From the NCBI GenBank assembly GCA_037349315.1, contig JBAIAC010000035.1, positions 12,352,501 through 12,416,500 of the forward strand: DNA of 64,000 bases, given 5' to 3'. The notes beneath the pieces were generated by a model. It was not told the DNA's origin, did not search any database, and saw only the letters and a list, made by a program, of their open reading frames with translations. Of the stretch, positions 11,707 to 23,345 are shown in pieces (positions within the stretch are counted from its first letter, which is position 1; each line of letters opens with the position of its first letter). Both the position numbers and the translations under genes were made by a program. Source of the stretch: Chelydra serpentina (taxonomy: Eukaryota; Chordata; Testudines; Chelydridae).

Positions 11707-12285
11707 TAGGGCCCCACAAAATTCACGGTCCACTTGGGTCAATTTTACGGACATAGAATTTTTAAAAAATTAAATTTCATGATTTCAGCTATTTAAATCT
11801 GAAATGTCATGGTGTTGTAATTGTAGGGATCCTGACCCAAAAAGGAGTTGTGGGGGGAGGGTCAGAAGGTTATTGTAGGGGGGTTGTGGTACAACTGAAG
11901 GCAGAGCCAGCGCCAGCAGCAGCAGCTCAGAAATAAGGGTGGCATGGTATGGTATTGACACCCCTACTTCTGCGCTGCTGCTGGCAGGGTACCGCCTTCA
12001 GAGCTGGGAGTCCAGCCAACAGCCATCGCTCTCTGGTCGTCCAGCTCTGAAGGCAGCGCAGAAGTAGGGGTCACGGTGTTGCCACCCTCTTAAAATAACC
12101 TCGCGACTCCCCTGCAACTTCCTTTTGGGTCACAGCCCCCAATTTGAGAAACACTGGTCTCCTCCGTGAAATCTGTTATCTGTATGGTATAGGGTAAAAG
12201 CACACAAGATCAGATTTCACGGGGGGAGACCAGATTTCACAGTCTGTAATGCATTTTTCATGGCCGTGAATTTGGTAGGGCCCTA
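11707..12285 (+). mobile_element. hAT nonautonomous element with nested insertion
   Basis: Inverted ends TAGGGCCCCACAAAATTCACGG and CCGTGAATTTGGTAGGGCCCTA are flanked by an 8-bp duplication with one mismatch (CTAATAAC at 11699-11706, CTGATAAC at 12286-12293). Eight-base duplications are the hallmark of hAT. The internal block of about 11826-12159 ends GAGAAACACTG and looks like a second hAT element inserted inside the first. Confidence 0.85.
11826..12159 (-). mobile_element. hAT element nested in the 11707 element
   Basis: Read on the minus strand it starts CAGTGTTTCTCAAATTGGGG, the CAGTGNTTCTCAA end typical of hAT/Charlie-like elements (compare 42499). It contains inverted blocks around ACCCCTACTTCTGCGCTGC and GGCAGCGCAGAAGTAGGGGT. 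The far end is less clear. Confidence 0.6.
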
Positions 12286-12853
12286 CTGATAACATCTGAA
12301 AGATGTAGGTCTTGTGTGTGGCTATTTGGTTAAGGCATTGGTAATGTCTGCTCTTTTCATCACACTCTGCCCTCATGTACTCCGTATGCAAATGATTCCT
12401 GTTCTGATACCTCTTCTCATGATCTGATGTCACAATGCTGAAAAGGGCAGTCTCTTTCTCCTGAGATACTGGCAAAACCAAAGTGGAAGAAGCCTTGTCG
12501 AACTTTCTGTTGCTCACGGGGAAAGAGAACAGTCACCAATTAATTCCAGCACAGTGCCTAAGAATTGTGTAAGGCTCCTGGATACAGAAGGCTGACTAAT
12601 CAGTAGGGACTTAAAGTTGGGAAAGAACCTGTTGTGCCTAGTACCAGAAAAGGCACAGGACACACAAAAGGAAGTCACTTTGCTCTATCCTACATGCCAA
12701 GTGCCCAGGGATCACAGCTGTCTAGCGTGGATTTCACATCTAAGTGACAATGCCTGGCACGCTGCTCGGCCAACATTCTCAGTTCCTGCAGCCTGCAGTC
12801 CTTCTTGCCACGCGGCCCCTTCTCAGCCTTACCACAGAAGTTTAACCCTCTAC

Positions 12854-13137
12854 GGGTATGTCTACACATCAAAAAAAACCCTGCAGCAGCAAGTCTCAGA
12901 GCCCGGATCAATAGACTTGGGTGTGTGCTGCAGGAATAAAAATGGCGGTGTAGACATTGGGCCTCGGGCTGGAGCCTACGCTCCGAGACTCTCCTCTTTT
13001 GCCAGGTTTCAAAGCCTGAATGTCTACATGGCTATTTTTAGCCCTGCAGGGTGAGCCCCTCAAGTTCTAGTCAGTTGATCTGGGCGCTGAGACCAATGGC
13101 CACAGGTCTTTTTTTTTTTTTGCCATGTAGACTTACT
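12854..13137. mobile_element. Palindromic MITE, GGGTATGTCTACAC end
   Basis: The left end GGGTATGTCTACACATC and the right end CATGTAGACTTACTC are imperfect inverted repeats. Inside are further GTGTAGACATT and AATGTCTACATGG segments, typical of a diverged palindromic element. The terminal motif is shared with the elements at 19984 and 35821. Confidence 0.6.
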
Positions 13138-13240
13138 CAATAAGACCCAGAAAAAGTAACAACTCTCCTTCAAACTGAACGACAGGCAGTTCTCACCACG
13201 GCCATCAACCATACTAAGATCCCAAAGTAATCATAGGGGG

Positions 13241-13436
13241 GAGGAATAGCTCAGTGGTTTGAGTATTGGCATGCTAAACCCAGGATTGTGAGTTCAATCC
13301 TTGAGGGGGCCATTTAGGGATCTGGGGCAAAAGTCTATCAGGGGACAGTACTTGGTCCTGCTAGTGAAGGCAGGGGACTGGACTCGACTCGATGACCTTT
13401 CAAGGTCCTTCCAGTTCTAGGAGATTAAATAATGGA
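13241..13436 (+). mobile_element. tRNA-derived SINE of the turtle Pol III/Cry type
   Basis: The tRNA-like head has an A box (TAGCTCAGTGGTTTGAG, 13247-13263) and a B box (AGTTCAATCC, 13291-13300). It is followed by the conserved body GAGGGGGCCATTTAGGGATC and a CR1-like tail (CAAGGTCCTTCCAGTTCTAG). The sequence is well known in turtles and is a main reason to place the window there. It is not a functional tRNA gene, as it has no acceptor-stem closure. Confidence 0.92.
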
Positions 13437-15878
13437 GATATGCCATTTATTTTTAAATAAAACACAGTCACTCATTAGGGAGAGTGTCTATTTGTCCCTT
13501 TCTTTGTATTTCCATTTGTTTCTTTCAACAGTCTTAATTTTCTCAATCCTGTAAAGCCGAGGAAGAACGATGGATTTTTTGCATTGTGCGGTGATAGCAG
13601 ACTGCTATGCAGACCTCAGATTGCAAAGTCATAATGTCTGCAGTTAGTTAATTCCTCATTCAAGTGCAAATTTTAACATACAATGTTCATATATTTCCTC
13701 CCCTCAAGTCATCTAGCATAGCAGCAATCATATGGTACCTCAGATAGAAGGTTATCACCCATTTGCCTTCACTGTAATTCTGTTGTGAGTATTCCAAAAT
13801 CTCATTTATGTAGCTTTTTGAATTATCAGAGGGCAAAGAGGCAAAAGAGAAATTCGTGATTTCATCAGACATTCTTTCTGATATATAAACATTTCCCACA
13901 CACAAAAATGTTTATTAGGATGTCCAGTAATGTTAGATTAGACCCCACTAAAAGTAGATACTGCTGGTTTGCTGGACAATTTAAGAACACCAGGGTCAGC
14001 TTTTAAATTCTTCATCTATCCAAATTTTAAAGCCAACCATCCATCCAACTGACTGATTTAAACCAAATTATGCTTCCTGGAATACGTGCCTCCCTGGAAA
14101 AGAAGCCAACGTGTGCTTTAAATTTAATAACCATATCATCCCTTTATAGGGTTTAAGCTGACTGAGCTACATTCACCCTTAGTTCATCAGATGCAATTCT
14201 GATATATGCAGGGGATTATGCATAGACAAAAGACAGATGAATATATCTTGGATTGCTGCAAGAAACTACTACTACTAAATTATCGTTGTGTTTAGTTGCA
14301 TTACACTTTTCACACACAGCAGGAAATCAGGGATATAAAATGTTTACACTGCTAGCTACATATTAAAAAGAGACATTCTATGATAACAGGCTGCTTTAAG
14401 GTGGGATTTTCAAAAATCACTCAACAACAACTTAACTCAGTTGACTTGAATAGGAGCAGTTGGGCCAGTGCTAAGTGCTTTTGCAAATCTTCCCCTTTAG
14501 TGTATTTGCAAATGCACGGATGCATTAATCACATTAGGAAATCCAGGAAAAAAGCAGAGGACATTGCCTTCAGAGAGGCAGTTAGTTAAAAGATATTCTT
14601 TCACAGTGGAGAGTGCCCATCCCACACAAACGTCTTACTGCAAAAGGGCAAGAGTGCCTTGGAATGTGCTTAGAGCCAAGATCTAACTTTATATATGCAG
14701 AGAGTGTCCTTGTTAAAATCATAATAAATGGGGGCGAAAAATAAAACCAACACAATTCCTTGAAAATTTCCAATACGTACTAGTAACTATACAAGTCTGT
14801 ATTGAACTAGCAACAAGCTGAGTTAAGAATTGTTGTGCACATTTTTATCTGATAACTCTTGCAAAGGTTTGCTGAAAGAAGGAAGATTGCATGAGAGGAC
14901 AGTATCGGAATCATTTCATTAAAGTGAGACTGAAAGTTGGGGAACGTGGCAAGAACTGTATCATCATAAATTCCCTTTCAAATACCAAGAATGTGACTGA
15001 CAATAAAATAAATGACGTCACTAGTGGCTAGCACTGGGCATTCCAGATTTGCAATCTGGAAACAATTTCCCCCCTGCATCCTTACCTCCTATTTCTTCCC
15101 TGTTAAGAAATGGCGTAAAAAGAAGAGATTGTGGTGATGCGATTTCAGATGCTTGTCACCCTAGTGAAACAGGTCCATTTTTAATGGAACTCTGTTGCTA
15201 CCAACCTGTCGTGCTGACCTATGTATCAGTAATAAAGCCAATAATGATGGAAAATTGGCTGTGTAAGTATAGACACTTTTTAGATCTGCTTTGAGGACTC
15301 CAGTAAATCAACAGGAATAGGACAAGGGGGTCCCTATTACAGACTGCCACAAAGCTTTGCTTAATTAGCACAGCAATTGTACAGGCAGATCCAATATATA
15401 TTTTGTTGGTTATGTACTTTTGGACATTTAAATTGGTCTGTTTCACAGTGGCACTCGCTACTGTTGCTGCAATTAAGCTTGTGTTACGTAGGTAACAATC
15501 TAAATTCCCAAGAAGAACAAGGAAATCTAGGTCTTGAACTGTGGATATAAAATTGATATATTCAAATATGAAAGTCATGAAAGTTCATTCCCAAAGCCAC
15601 ACAAATTACTTCCCAGAGTTAGAGTGAAGTATTTGGAGGAAGCAGGCAATCAGAACTGGGATGAGAAGCAGCAAGGTTTCAATAGGCGGGAGGGACCATC
15701 TTCAAACCTGAAGTGAAGAGAGGGGTTTTGTGGTAATGTTCTGTACTGCCCCACTTATAGAACTTAGCTGTATGTGAGATCCTAATACAAAACTAACCAT
15801 GACCACCAATTTGCACTCAGATAATGACTTCTATTTGAAGATCTTAATGGCTTTGCAAGCGTTTTACATTTTACAAAT

Positions 15879-15965
15879 GTAGAAAAAAATGAGGTTCAGA
15901 GAGAATTCACATAGATAGTCTATGGCAATGCTGGCCTAGAACTCAGCTTTCCTGTGCCTACCCCC
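15879..15965 (-). repeat. Diverged MIR-like fragment
   Basis: ATGAGGTTCAGAGAGAATTCACA followed by TGCTGGCCTAGAACTCAG resembles the reverse core of MIR (GAGGCACAGAGAGGTTAAGT...). Weak match. Confidence 0.4.
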
Positions 15966-16414
15966 AAGAACATCCTCCTTCATCCTGCTATAACAATTGC
16001 ACTGCAAATTCATAGATCAATAAACAGCAGTTCATTCCGCTGATGAAAGGAAAAACCAAAAAGATAAAGTTTTCAAGTGACTTTCCACCAAAGAGCTGGT
16101 ACAATAGTTAGAAGAAGAAATTTTCTACTGCCTCTCCGTCACCATACATGGCATGGCTGAGGCCAAAGAAAACAAGACATCTCTTTGAAAGAAAAGGTTA
16201 AAAAGTCCAAGAATAAAAAGATCACTGTTGGAGGGAATCACTGAAGCTCAAATACTTTGCAACACAATATTTATTTAAAAATAGCATAACGTGGATCTTT
16301 ATGTTTGAAATGTGAACACACATACAAACATTTTACGTATTAATCTTGTGCTACTTTTAAAAGATATACAATATTCTGTAATCAAGTTTCAATTGAATGA
16401 TTAGCAATGCTCAC

Positions 16415-16541
16415 CGACACTGATACTTCCTCGGTTTTTCTTTTAGAGCTGGAGTCAAATAAGACATTTCGCCCTCTTCTTTCACAGTCCTGATACACAA
16501 TCAGTCGGATCTGACTTGGGTCAAACTCCGGCAAAGGCCAA
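16415..16541 (-). CDS. FNIP1: FNIP1 coding exon 2
   Basis: Second coding exon of FNIP1, 127 bases on the minus strand, encoding residues 31-72 after the split Ser30. The translation begins [20 protein letters not shown], a stretch highly conserved in FNIP1, and ends in a basic and acidic tail [10 protein letters not shown]. This is the start of the N-terminal longin domain, which in the FLCN-FNIP complex contacts folliculin and the Rag-Ragulator machinery on the lysosome. The acceptor is a pyrimidine-rich run ending ATTCAAG (16542 upward); the donor is GTGAG at 16414-16410. The phase (1 base + 42 codons) fits exons 1 and 3. No stops or frameshifts are seen. The alternative, FNIP2, has a different sequence here, so FNIP1 is the better call. 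Confidence 0.97.
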
Positions 16542-16775
16542 CTTGAATGGAAAACAAAAGGACAGAAGTGTCTATTACCACAATGAGTTATGACATCATT
16601 TCTTTTACAATTTTTGTATGCCTGACTTCATTCAAAAAATTAAATCCAGTACATGCAATGGCAATTTATTAAACACTTTGAACCTAAGGCAAGCATCATG
16701 CCTATGTAGTTAGAGGGCCAAATTGCACACTGGTGTAAATTGGTTTAACTCAGCTGATATCAGTATTCATGATAG

Positions 16776-17079
16776 CAGGGATCGGCAACCTTTCAGAAGT
16801 GGCGTGCCGAGTCTTCATTTATTCACTGTAATTTAAGATTTGCGTGCCAGTAATACATTTCAATGTTTTTAGAAGGTCTCTTTCTAGAAGTCTTTAATAT
16901 ATAACTAATCTATTGTTGTATGTAAAGTAAATAAGGTTTTTAAAATGTTTAAGAAGCTTCACTTAAAATTAAATTAAAATGCAGAGCCCCCCAAGACCAG
17001 GACCCAGGCAGTGCGAGTGACACTCAAAATCAGCTTGCGTGCTGCCTTTGGCACCCATGCCATAGGTTGCCTACCCCTG
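16776..17079 (+). mobile_element. hAT nonautonomous element (CAGGGATCGGCAACC end)
   Basis: Ends CAGGGATCGGCAACCTTTC and GGTTGCCTACCCCTG are inverted, and the 8-bp flanks CATGATAG (16768-16775) and CATTATAG (17080-17087) differ at one base. The AT-rich middle and the GTGCCGAG/CTTGCGTGCTGCC subterminal parts are typical of a common amniote hAT family. Confidence 0.88.
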
Positions 17080-17090
17080 CATTATAGTAT

Positions 17091-17383
17091 CAAGGGTTCC
17101 CAATTCTCTCCGTTTTACTGTGAGTCTAGTGACTTTTAGTGGTTTTTCTTAAAGTCCCAGCTGCTGCAATCAAGAGATTGCATGAGAATCTTGGCTTTCA
17201 TTAAAAAAACCCAACAAACCAAAAAACAGTGCTAGTAATTTTTTAGCCCTCATGGTTGCAGAGAAAAGATTGAAAATGTGAAGTGAGTGCATCCTAAAGC
17301 TTCAGTAATCCAAAGGCAAATAAAGAGAGCCCAACGTTTTTTTCCAATCTCCTGATTTTTAATGCTTGGGGTTGGCAAAGCTG
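17091..17383 (+). mobile_element. Diverged hAT-like element
   Basis: Shares GACTTTTAGTGGTTTTTCTT, AAAGTCCCAGCTGCTG, CTTGGCTTTCATTAAAA and GGTTGCAGAGAAAAGATTGA with the element at 32140-32373, in the same order. The ends are worn, so the limits are approximate. Confidence 0.6.
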
Positions 17384-18044
17384 AATATCCATCAGCATTT
17401 AACTGCACAACTGAAAAGAAATACACAGAGAAGCCACTGACCCTCCCCTTTTATAAGGGCCCAAAACATTGTGAAATGACACTTACAATATTTGTGTTAA
17501 AACACAAGCCATGATTAAGCTGGTGTTGTTATTACAGATGGGTCCAAACCAAAACCCTACACTAGAATCACCCAAAACACTGGACAGTCTGCTGCTGGAT
17601 GTGGCTCGGGCCTATCTCCAATTATTATAATTGCTGCATTCCGACGCAGAAAGAAAGACAGTTCAGGCCACCATCATAGGCATGATAAGATCTTGTGTTA
17701 CCAAACTGGGCCTTTATTGAGATTGTGCTTTCTGGTCCCCTGAAGACACATTTATTCCCAGCAACTCCTCCTGTAGCCTGGTGAGCCCCTGCAAGCCTTC
17801 TGCATTCAGGATGTCCACTGACTTAAATCAGTAGGAGCTCTGCAAATTGATAGCTTGCAAGGGGTCAGGTCCACAGGATACTTTTTTACCTTACTACAGA
17901 TGGTATTGCTTTTATGGCTGCATCATAAACTTAATGTCATTTATATTTTTAGCATGTGGAGTAAAGTTTGCTTTGCAGTCTAAAGAGAGCGGGAGGCCAT
18001 GCACTGTGACTCCACAATCCAAATAAAAAAAGAAACTATTATGG

Positions 18045-18246
18045 TAGGGTTGCCACCTTTCTGATGCCTGGTAACTGGACCCCCCAAGGTCCCGTCCCTG
18101 CTCCACCTCTTCCCTCCAAAGCCCCACTCCTGCTCCGCCTCTTCCCCCCAGATTAAAAAAAAAACCCGGACACAAATGGCACTCAAGACACACCAGCCAA
18201 AACCCAGACTGTTGTCCAGGTGAAAACTGGACGGGTGGCAACCCTA
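18045..18246. mobile_element. hAT MITE (TAGGGTTGCCACC end)
   Basis: Inverted ends TAGGGTTGCCACC and GGTGGCAACCCTA, with 8-bp flanks TATTATGG and TATTACAG (six of eight equal). 202 bp, non-coding. Confidence 0.75.
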
Positions 18247-19254
18247 TATTACAGAGTAACGAAAAATACTAGGAATCTGTAAAAGAAATTCATAAGTGTT
18301 AGTGGTAGATTAGTCTCAGCCTGGGGGGAATTTAAGCAGCAGCAATAAATACAGTTCTCTGGGTCCCTTGGGAGAGGAAGTCCATTTCCTAACAGCTTAG
18401 CCCCACAATTTAGCAACGGAGGAGAAAAAGAGAAGCTGCAGACAGGATACTATGCAACAAACAGTCAGAGGGGAAAAAATACAAGAGAAAACTTGAGCAA
18501 TTTACAACTGAAATAAGTTGATGTCCAGAGGTTTGAGTGTAAGAGCCTGGTCTTGTCTTGGTGTACGCACATCAAGCTAGTTAGCCTCAATGAAAGCCGC
18601 ACACCTCAAAAGGAGACCAGACCCCTAAATCACTGAATTCTATACAAAAAAAAGTACTACTTTTTGCTAGGACAGCTGTTAAAATGGCACAACAGAGTCG
18701 GAGTACAGCGCTTGCAAGCAATGCTGGTCCTCTGCCCTTCTCCTACCAGCAGGCTCAATCCTGCAGCCCACCGAAATCGATATTTTGCCATTACTTCAGT
18801 AGCAGCAGATTGTGGTCCATTAACACTGCAGGCTCTGCAGCACTGAACAAGCTCTGACTGATAGCTGGTGTGACAATCTATTCAAGATCTGGTGATGCTC
18901 TGCTTCGGGGGAGAGGGTAAGTGTCACTTACTGTGAAACACAAATACACAACTATTGGTTGGGATTGCACCAGAAGAGGGTTATTTAACTGAGAGAGACA
19001 CCAAACCACTACATTTGAGGATGTTTGGCCCCAAGCCAACCCCCTACACTCAATTTCTAGTTACTGAGGCAAGGCCAGTAGATAATCTCACACACACAGC
19101 CCCGGGAACATATGGCTGGGGCATCTCCTGCCCCTAGCTAAAGTGGATGGAAAGTTTAGAAACCATTCTCATGAGCTATGCCATTGACACTATTATAAAC
19201 AGGTAACAATAATAATCCATTGCTTGCAAAAACATTATTTTCACTTGCCCCACT

Positions 19255-19449
19255 CAGTGGCATAGCCAGGTTTAGAGCACAGGGGGAGCAGAGCTAAAAA
19301 AAGGCGCCGGGAGCAAAAAGCGTTGGGAGCAACAAAAAAAAGCTCCGCTGCAGCGTAGGAGCAAAAGGCGTCGGAGCACAAAAAAGGCACCGCTTCTGCT
19401 CAGTGGGGGAGCGACCTCTCCCCCTGCTCCTCCTCTGGCTACGCTACTG
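19255..19449. mobile_element. hAT MITE (CAGTGGCATAGCCAGG end)
   Basis: Inverted ends CAGTGGCATAGCCAGG and CTGGCTACGCTACTG with 8-bp flanks GCCCCACT (19247-19254) and ACCCCACT (19450-19457). The interior is made of GGAGCAAAA/GGCGCCG-like short units. Confidence 0.85.
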
Positions 19450-19983
19450 ACCCCACTCCTTCAATGCATTTGAATCTGCTTCTCTCTTAAATAAGAGCAG
19501 GACTTCTATTAGTCAGTACTTCTGACATTCGACTTTGAAATCGCTTCCCTATCCTGGCAAAAAGGGCAGGAACCGTTTCAGATGTTCAGGAAAGTCTGCT
19601 TATAACAAGTTCCAAGAGCAGATTAAACACTAAGAGGTAAGTAAGCTAAATATAAAACCCTTGCTGCATTCTGCAACATATTTGATCAAGATAACAAGAG
19701 CCTGTCTGCTTCTCCATCTCTGCACATGTCACTTTAACTTTCTTGATACAAGTATTCAACGTGTGCTGTAAATCATATTCGTGATATTCCCAGTTAAGTG
19801 TTATCTGTGTTACATAATATAGCTCTAACACACAGCTTTAGCCTTGCAAAATATTCTCTGGCAGTACTGGAGTGTTCCCTGAATCAGAAGGAACTGAAAA
19901 GTACTAGCAGACGGTTCAATAAGACAGACAGTAAATAGAGGCAGGCTGGCCCCTCAAACTCACACCTGTCCATTCAGCAGTAA

Positions 19984-20207
19984 GGGTATGTCTATACTGC
20001 AATTAGACACCCATGGCTGACCTGTGCCAGCTCACTCGGGCTCAGGCTCACAGGGCTGTTTAACTGCTGTGTGGACGTCCGGGAAAGGCTGGAGTCCGGG
20101 CTCTAAGACCCTGTGAGGTGGGAGGGTATCAGAGCCTGAACCCCGCAAACCCGAATCAGCTGGCATTGGCCAGTGGTGGGTGCCTAATAGCAGTGCAGAC
20201 ATATGCT
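19984..20207. mobile_element. Palindromic MITE, GGGTATGTCTATACTGC end
   Basis: Left end GGGTATGTCTATACTGCAATT and right end GCAGTGCAGACATATGC. Inside, GTGCCAGCTCACTCGGGCT and AACCCGAATCAGCTGGCA are inverted counterparts and the centre holds CCCGGGCT-like arms, so the whole element is an old palindrome. It is flanked by TAA on the left and TTA on the right. Confidence 0.75.
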
Positions 20208-20481
20208 TAGACACACATTTTAGCAGGAAACAGGATACACAGAGCAGTTTTGCTCTCCTGTTTAGCAGATGTAAAGTACTGTAAGGCAGACATCTAAAAC
20301 GAGCATCTGGAGAAAATATACAAACTACTGTCTGCTATATGTAGTGCGCACTCCCAGAATAAATACTTCAGGGCAATACTCTGGGGCAGATAGTCACCGG
20401 TGTAAAAAGAAAAACTTACAGAGCTAAGGATCTGCCCATCTGTATTCCCAAAGTGTGGGGTATTCTCTACACTGCAGAGGA

Positions 20482-20716
20482 AGATGATGGTCCAGTGGTT
20501 AGAGCACTAGTCTGAGACTTAGGGTTCAAGTCCCTGCAGTGCCACAGAGCTTTCTGTGTAACCTTGGGCAAGTCACTTAGTCACTTGCTCTGTGCCTCCA
20601 TTCCCCATCAGTAAAACGGATATAATGGTGCTTCTCTATCTCATAGGGGTGTTGAGAGGATCAATGTATTAAAGACTGAGGCACTCAGATACTACCGTAA
20701 TGGGGGCTACCTAAAA
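20482..20716 (+). repeat. MIR-type CORE-SINE, nearly full length
   Basis: The head is GGTCCAGTGGTTAGAGCACT, then GGTTCAAGTCCCTGCAGTGCCAC. The core is CCTTGGGCAAGTCACTTAG with TGCCTCCATTCCCC, followed by CTCATAGGGGTGTTGAGAGG. This is the standard order for MIR on the plus strand. Confidence 0.88.
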
Positions 20717-22710
20717 TAGAGGGCCCAAGCAAGGCTGTCAAAACCATTTAGCTCTTAACCCGAGACTCAAAGGATGCAAAAGGACTGCCTTGTATAATGC
20801 CTCTCTATTGCTGGCAATTTCACTGGTGTGGCATAACAACCTTTGGGGAAATTATGATAACACGCAGAGGAAAACTTTTTCTTTGGGGAGAAGGAGAGTG
20901 AGAGGAAAGATTCATGGAAAAATACATTCCCTTATCTACCCATATAGCTATATCTATATATTCTTTTCATAAATGGTACCTTACTATGAAGTGTAATTGA
21001 TATTTGGTTGAGGTTTTCACAGCACTCGAGGGGATTTAGACTCACATATTCTACTCATGTTAATGAAAGCCATGTCTAAACCTCCCAACACTGCTGTGAA
21101 AATCTTGACTGGTTTTGTTAATGAGAAGTTTCTCCTGCATAAGCCAGCTGCTGCTACTTGATCTTCCTGTGGAGCTGATTTTAAGAAATCTCAGTCTGTT
21201 GTCATGCTAGAGGATTGTGATGTCACAAATTTCATATTCTGACCTCACTGAAGGACCAACAGAGGAAGATGGGGTGGACCATTTCATTTAGCACCACAGA
21301 GAACCGGTGCTGATTGTATTATTGTAGTTCCCATAGGCCTCAAATAAATAACAATTCATATAGGGTGAGATTTTCACATGCACCTAAATAATTTAGGAGA
21401 TTTTGAAAATCCCATCCATAATTAGCAAATCATGTAAAGAATATGGCTGTTTAAAGATAGAAAATATGAGAAAAATAGCCTCTTTAAAGATTATATAAGT
21501 AAACACATTCTTTAAAATGGAACTCAAAAACTTAAGTTGTTTTCTTTAGATCTTAGCAATGAAGTGCTGGAGCCTGGCCCCTAAATGGTGAAGAATGACT
21601 TGTTCTACAGACAGACTTCCAAATATCACATAGTAAGTCGAACCTGCTGCAATTAGATTGTAAAGATGGACTTCTCTCCAAAGGGTAATACTACACAACA
21701 CAACCAACTGGGTGCATCATTTTTAACTTTATCACCTTAAATATCATGGTCATTTCTGCTCCTGCACTGAATGTGGAAGAAGTGGGGGCATAAGCAATTC
21801 TCAGAATACTACCTGGCTGAATCACCAAACTAATAAAGTCATTTTCAAAAAGTCACAAATGTTTGCAATCTTGTTAGAAGTAATATTCCTAAAACATCCA
21901 CTCATGGAAATTCAATGGTCAGACATCCTCTTTGCTCTTCCTTTCTCCTCTTTGAATCCCATTGAATGTAATTTGTTTGCAAAACCATTTAAAACAGCAA
22001 TGATGAGATTTGTTCAGCAGTATACAAGTCACCATTCTGAATTCCCTCCGATAAAGGATTTTCTCACACATCTCTAACACGCAGCATTTGTTGCTACCAC
22101 AAATATTTCTCTTGGGGGTGATCTAAAGATGATGTTGCACTGTACCACTATGGATTTAATAAATGAAACAATACACACACAAATCCTCCCTCAGCCCATT
22201 AAAAGTTCAATTTTTTCCCCTGTAACTAGAAACACACAACCTCCCCGTGTTCTTCTTTAAAATATCAACAGAACCTTTTTCACCACAGTAAGAAATTACC
22301 TTAATGATGTTTTTTCTCTCTTGGCAAAGATTACCTCGAATAAGATTTCATGTCTCAATGACTTGGGGCACTACTAGGTTACTTTTTAATAACTAACCCA
22401 ACATTTTTGGAAGTACAAATGAAATCAGAGCAAACTAATCAAGATATCAAATAAATAGAAACCTGTAACTTAAATTACCAAAAAGCAAAACCTCTTTAAA
22501 CAAAGATACGGGCAGTTCTCCAAACAGCAAGCTAAAACTATCAGTCAAATTATTGTTCTCAACATCATGTTCCCCATAGGTATGAAAACTGCCCAGTGAT
22601 GAATCACTTCAAACTATTTTTAAAAGCATCTACGCGAATGATATTTATAGTTTACAGCAGCTTATCTGTTCTGCATGTTTTTCATGTTAGCACCTTTTTA
22701 GAATGTTGAT

Positions 22711-23345
22711 AGAAACAGCCATACTGGAATAGAACTCTGGTCCATCTTGACCGGTGCCCTCGCTCTGATGATGACCAATGCCGGATGCTTCATAACACAG
22801 CTAGCAGTACAATGCTATGTATGGGGGGGGGGGGGATCTTTTTTTCTTGGCCCAGCTGGTGATCAGTTACACTCTGAAACATGGGGATTCACAGCCCTTG
22901 TGGTTTTAACTAATCTACCTGCAGATGCTATTCTTAGAGGAGTATTATTATTATGTGTATGGCAGTTGTGATTAGAGTCCCCAGTCCAGGATTGGGACCC
23001 CATTATGTTAAGTCTTGAACAAACATATAACAAAAAGTTTATCCCTGTCCCAGAGAGCTTAGATTCTAAGTCTAAAGGTGTAATCCATTTATGAAATCTT
23101 TCTAAGCTGTATGCATTTAAAATATCTTGCAGCAAAGAGTTACACAGTTTATCTACAAGTTGCATAAAAAATATATTCTTCTATTAGGTGTACACGTGCT
23201 GCCTATTGATTTTGAGAGCCCTTTAGTTATCTTATTATGGGGAAAAATAAACAGGAGCACCTTATTGGCCTTCTGTGTACCATGCATTACATTATCTCTA
23301 TTACCTCTGATCTTGTTCCACCCCTTGTCAACTTAAGTATTTCCT
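22711..23345 (-). mobile_element. CR1 LINE 3' end, old, with inserted repeat
   Basis: Reverse-strand CR1: CAGCCATACTGGAATAGAAC at the left (3' end), then ATTTATGAAATCTTTCTAAG, AGAGTTACACAGTTTATCTA and TGCTGCCTATTGATTTTGAG in CR1 order. The middle part (about 22927-23070) is a different ancient repeat, GGGACCCCATTATGTTAAG with TCCCTGTCCCAGAGAGCTTA, common in amniotes. A run of 13 G lies at 22823-22835. Confidence 0.8.

Larger units (their letters stand above)
5683..16414 (-). other. FNIP1: FNIP1 intron 2
   Basis: This 10.7-kb intron is bounded by the exon 3 acceptor and exon 2 donor. Named repeats inside are MIR pieces (about 6763-6838 and 15879-15965), a solo LTR (9714-10479), an L2-like tail (to about 11125), a nested hAT pair (11707-12285), a palindromic MITE (12854-13137) and a SINE (13241-13436). 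No exon or repeat could be assigned in 5683-6762, 6839-9713, 11126-11698 and 13437-15878. The GC-richer block at 6290-6620 gives long open frames on both strands but no recognisable protein. Confidence 0.92.

Noticed and set aside
13241..13315. A tRNA gene, because A and B boxes are present
   Set aside because: No acceptor-stem pairing or proper 3' end; the full unit matches the turtle SINE with a CR1-like tail.
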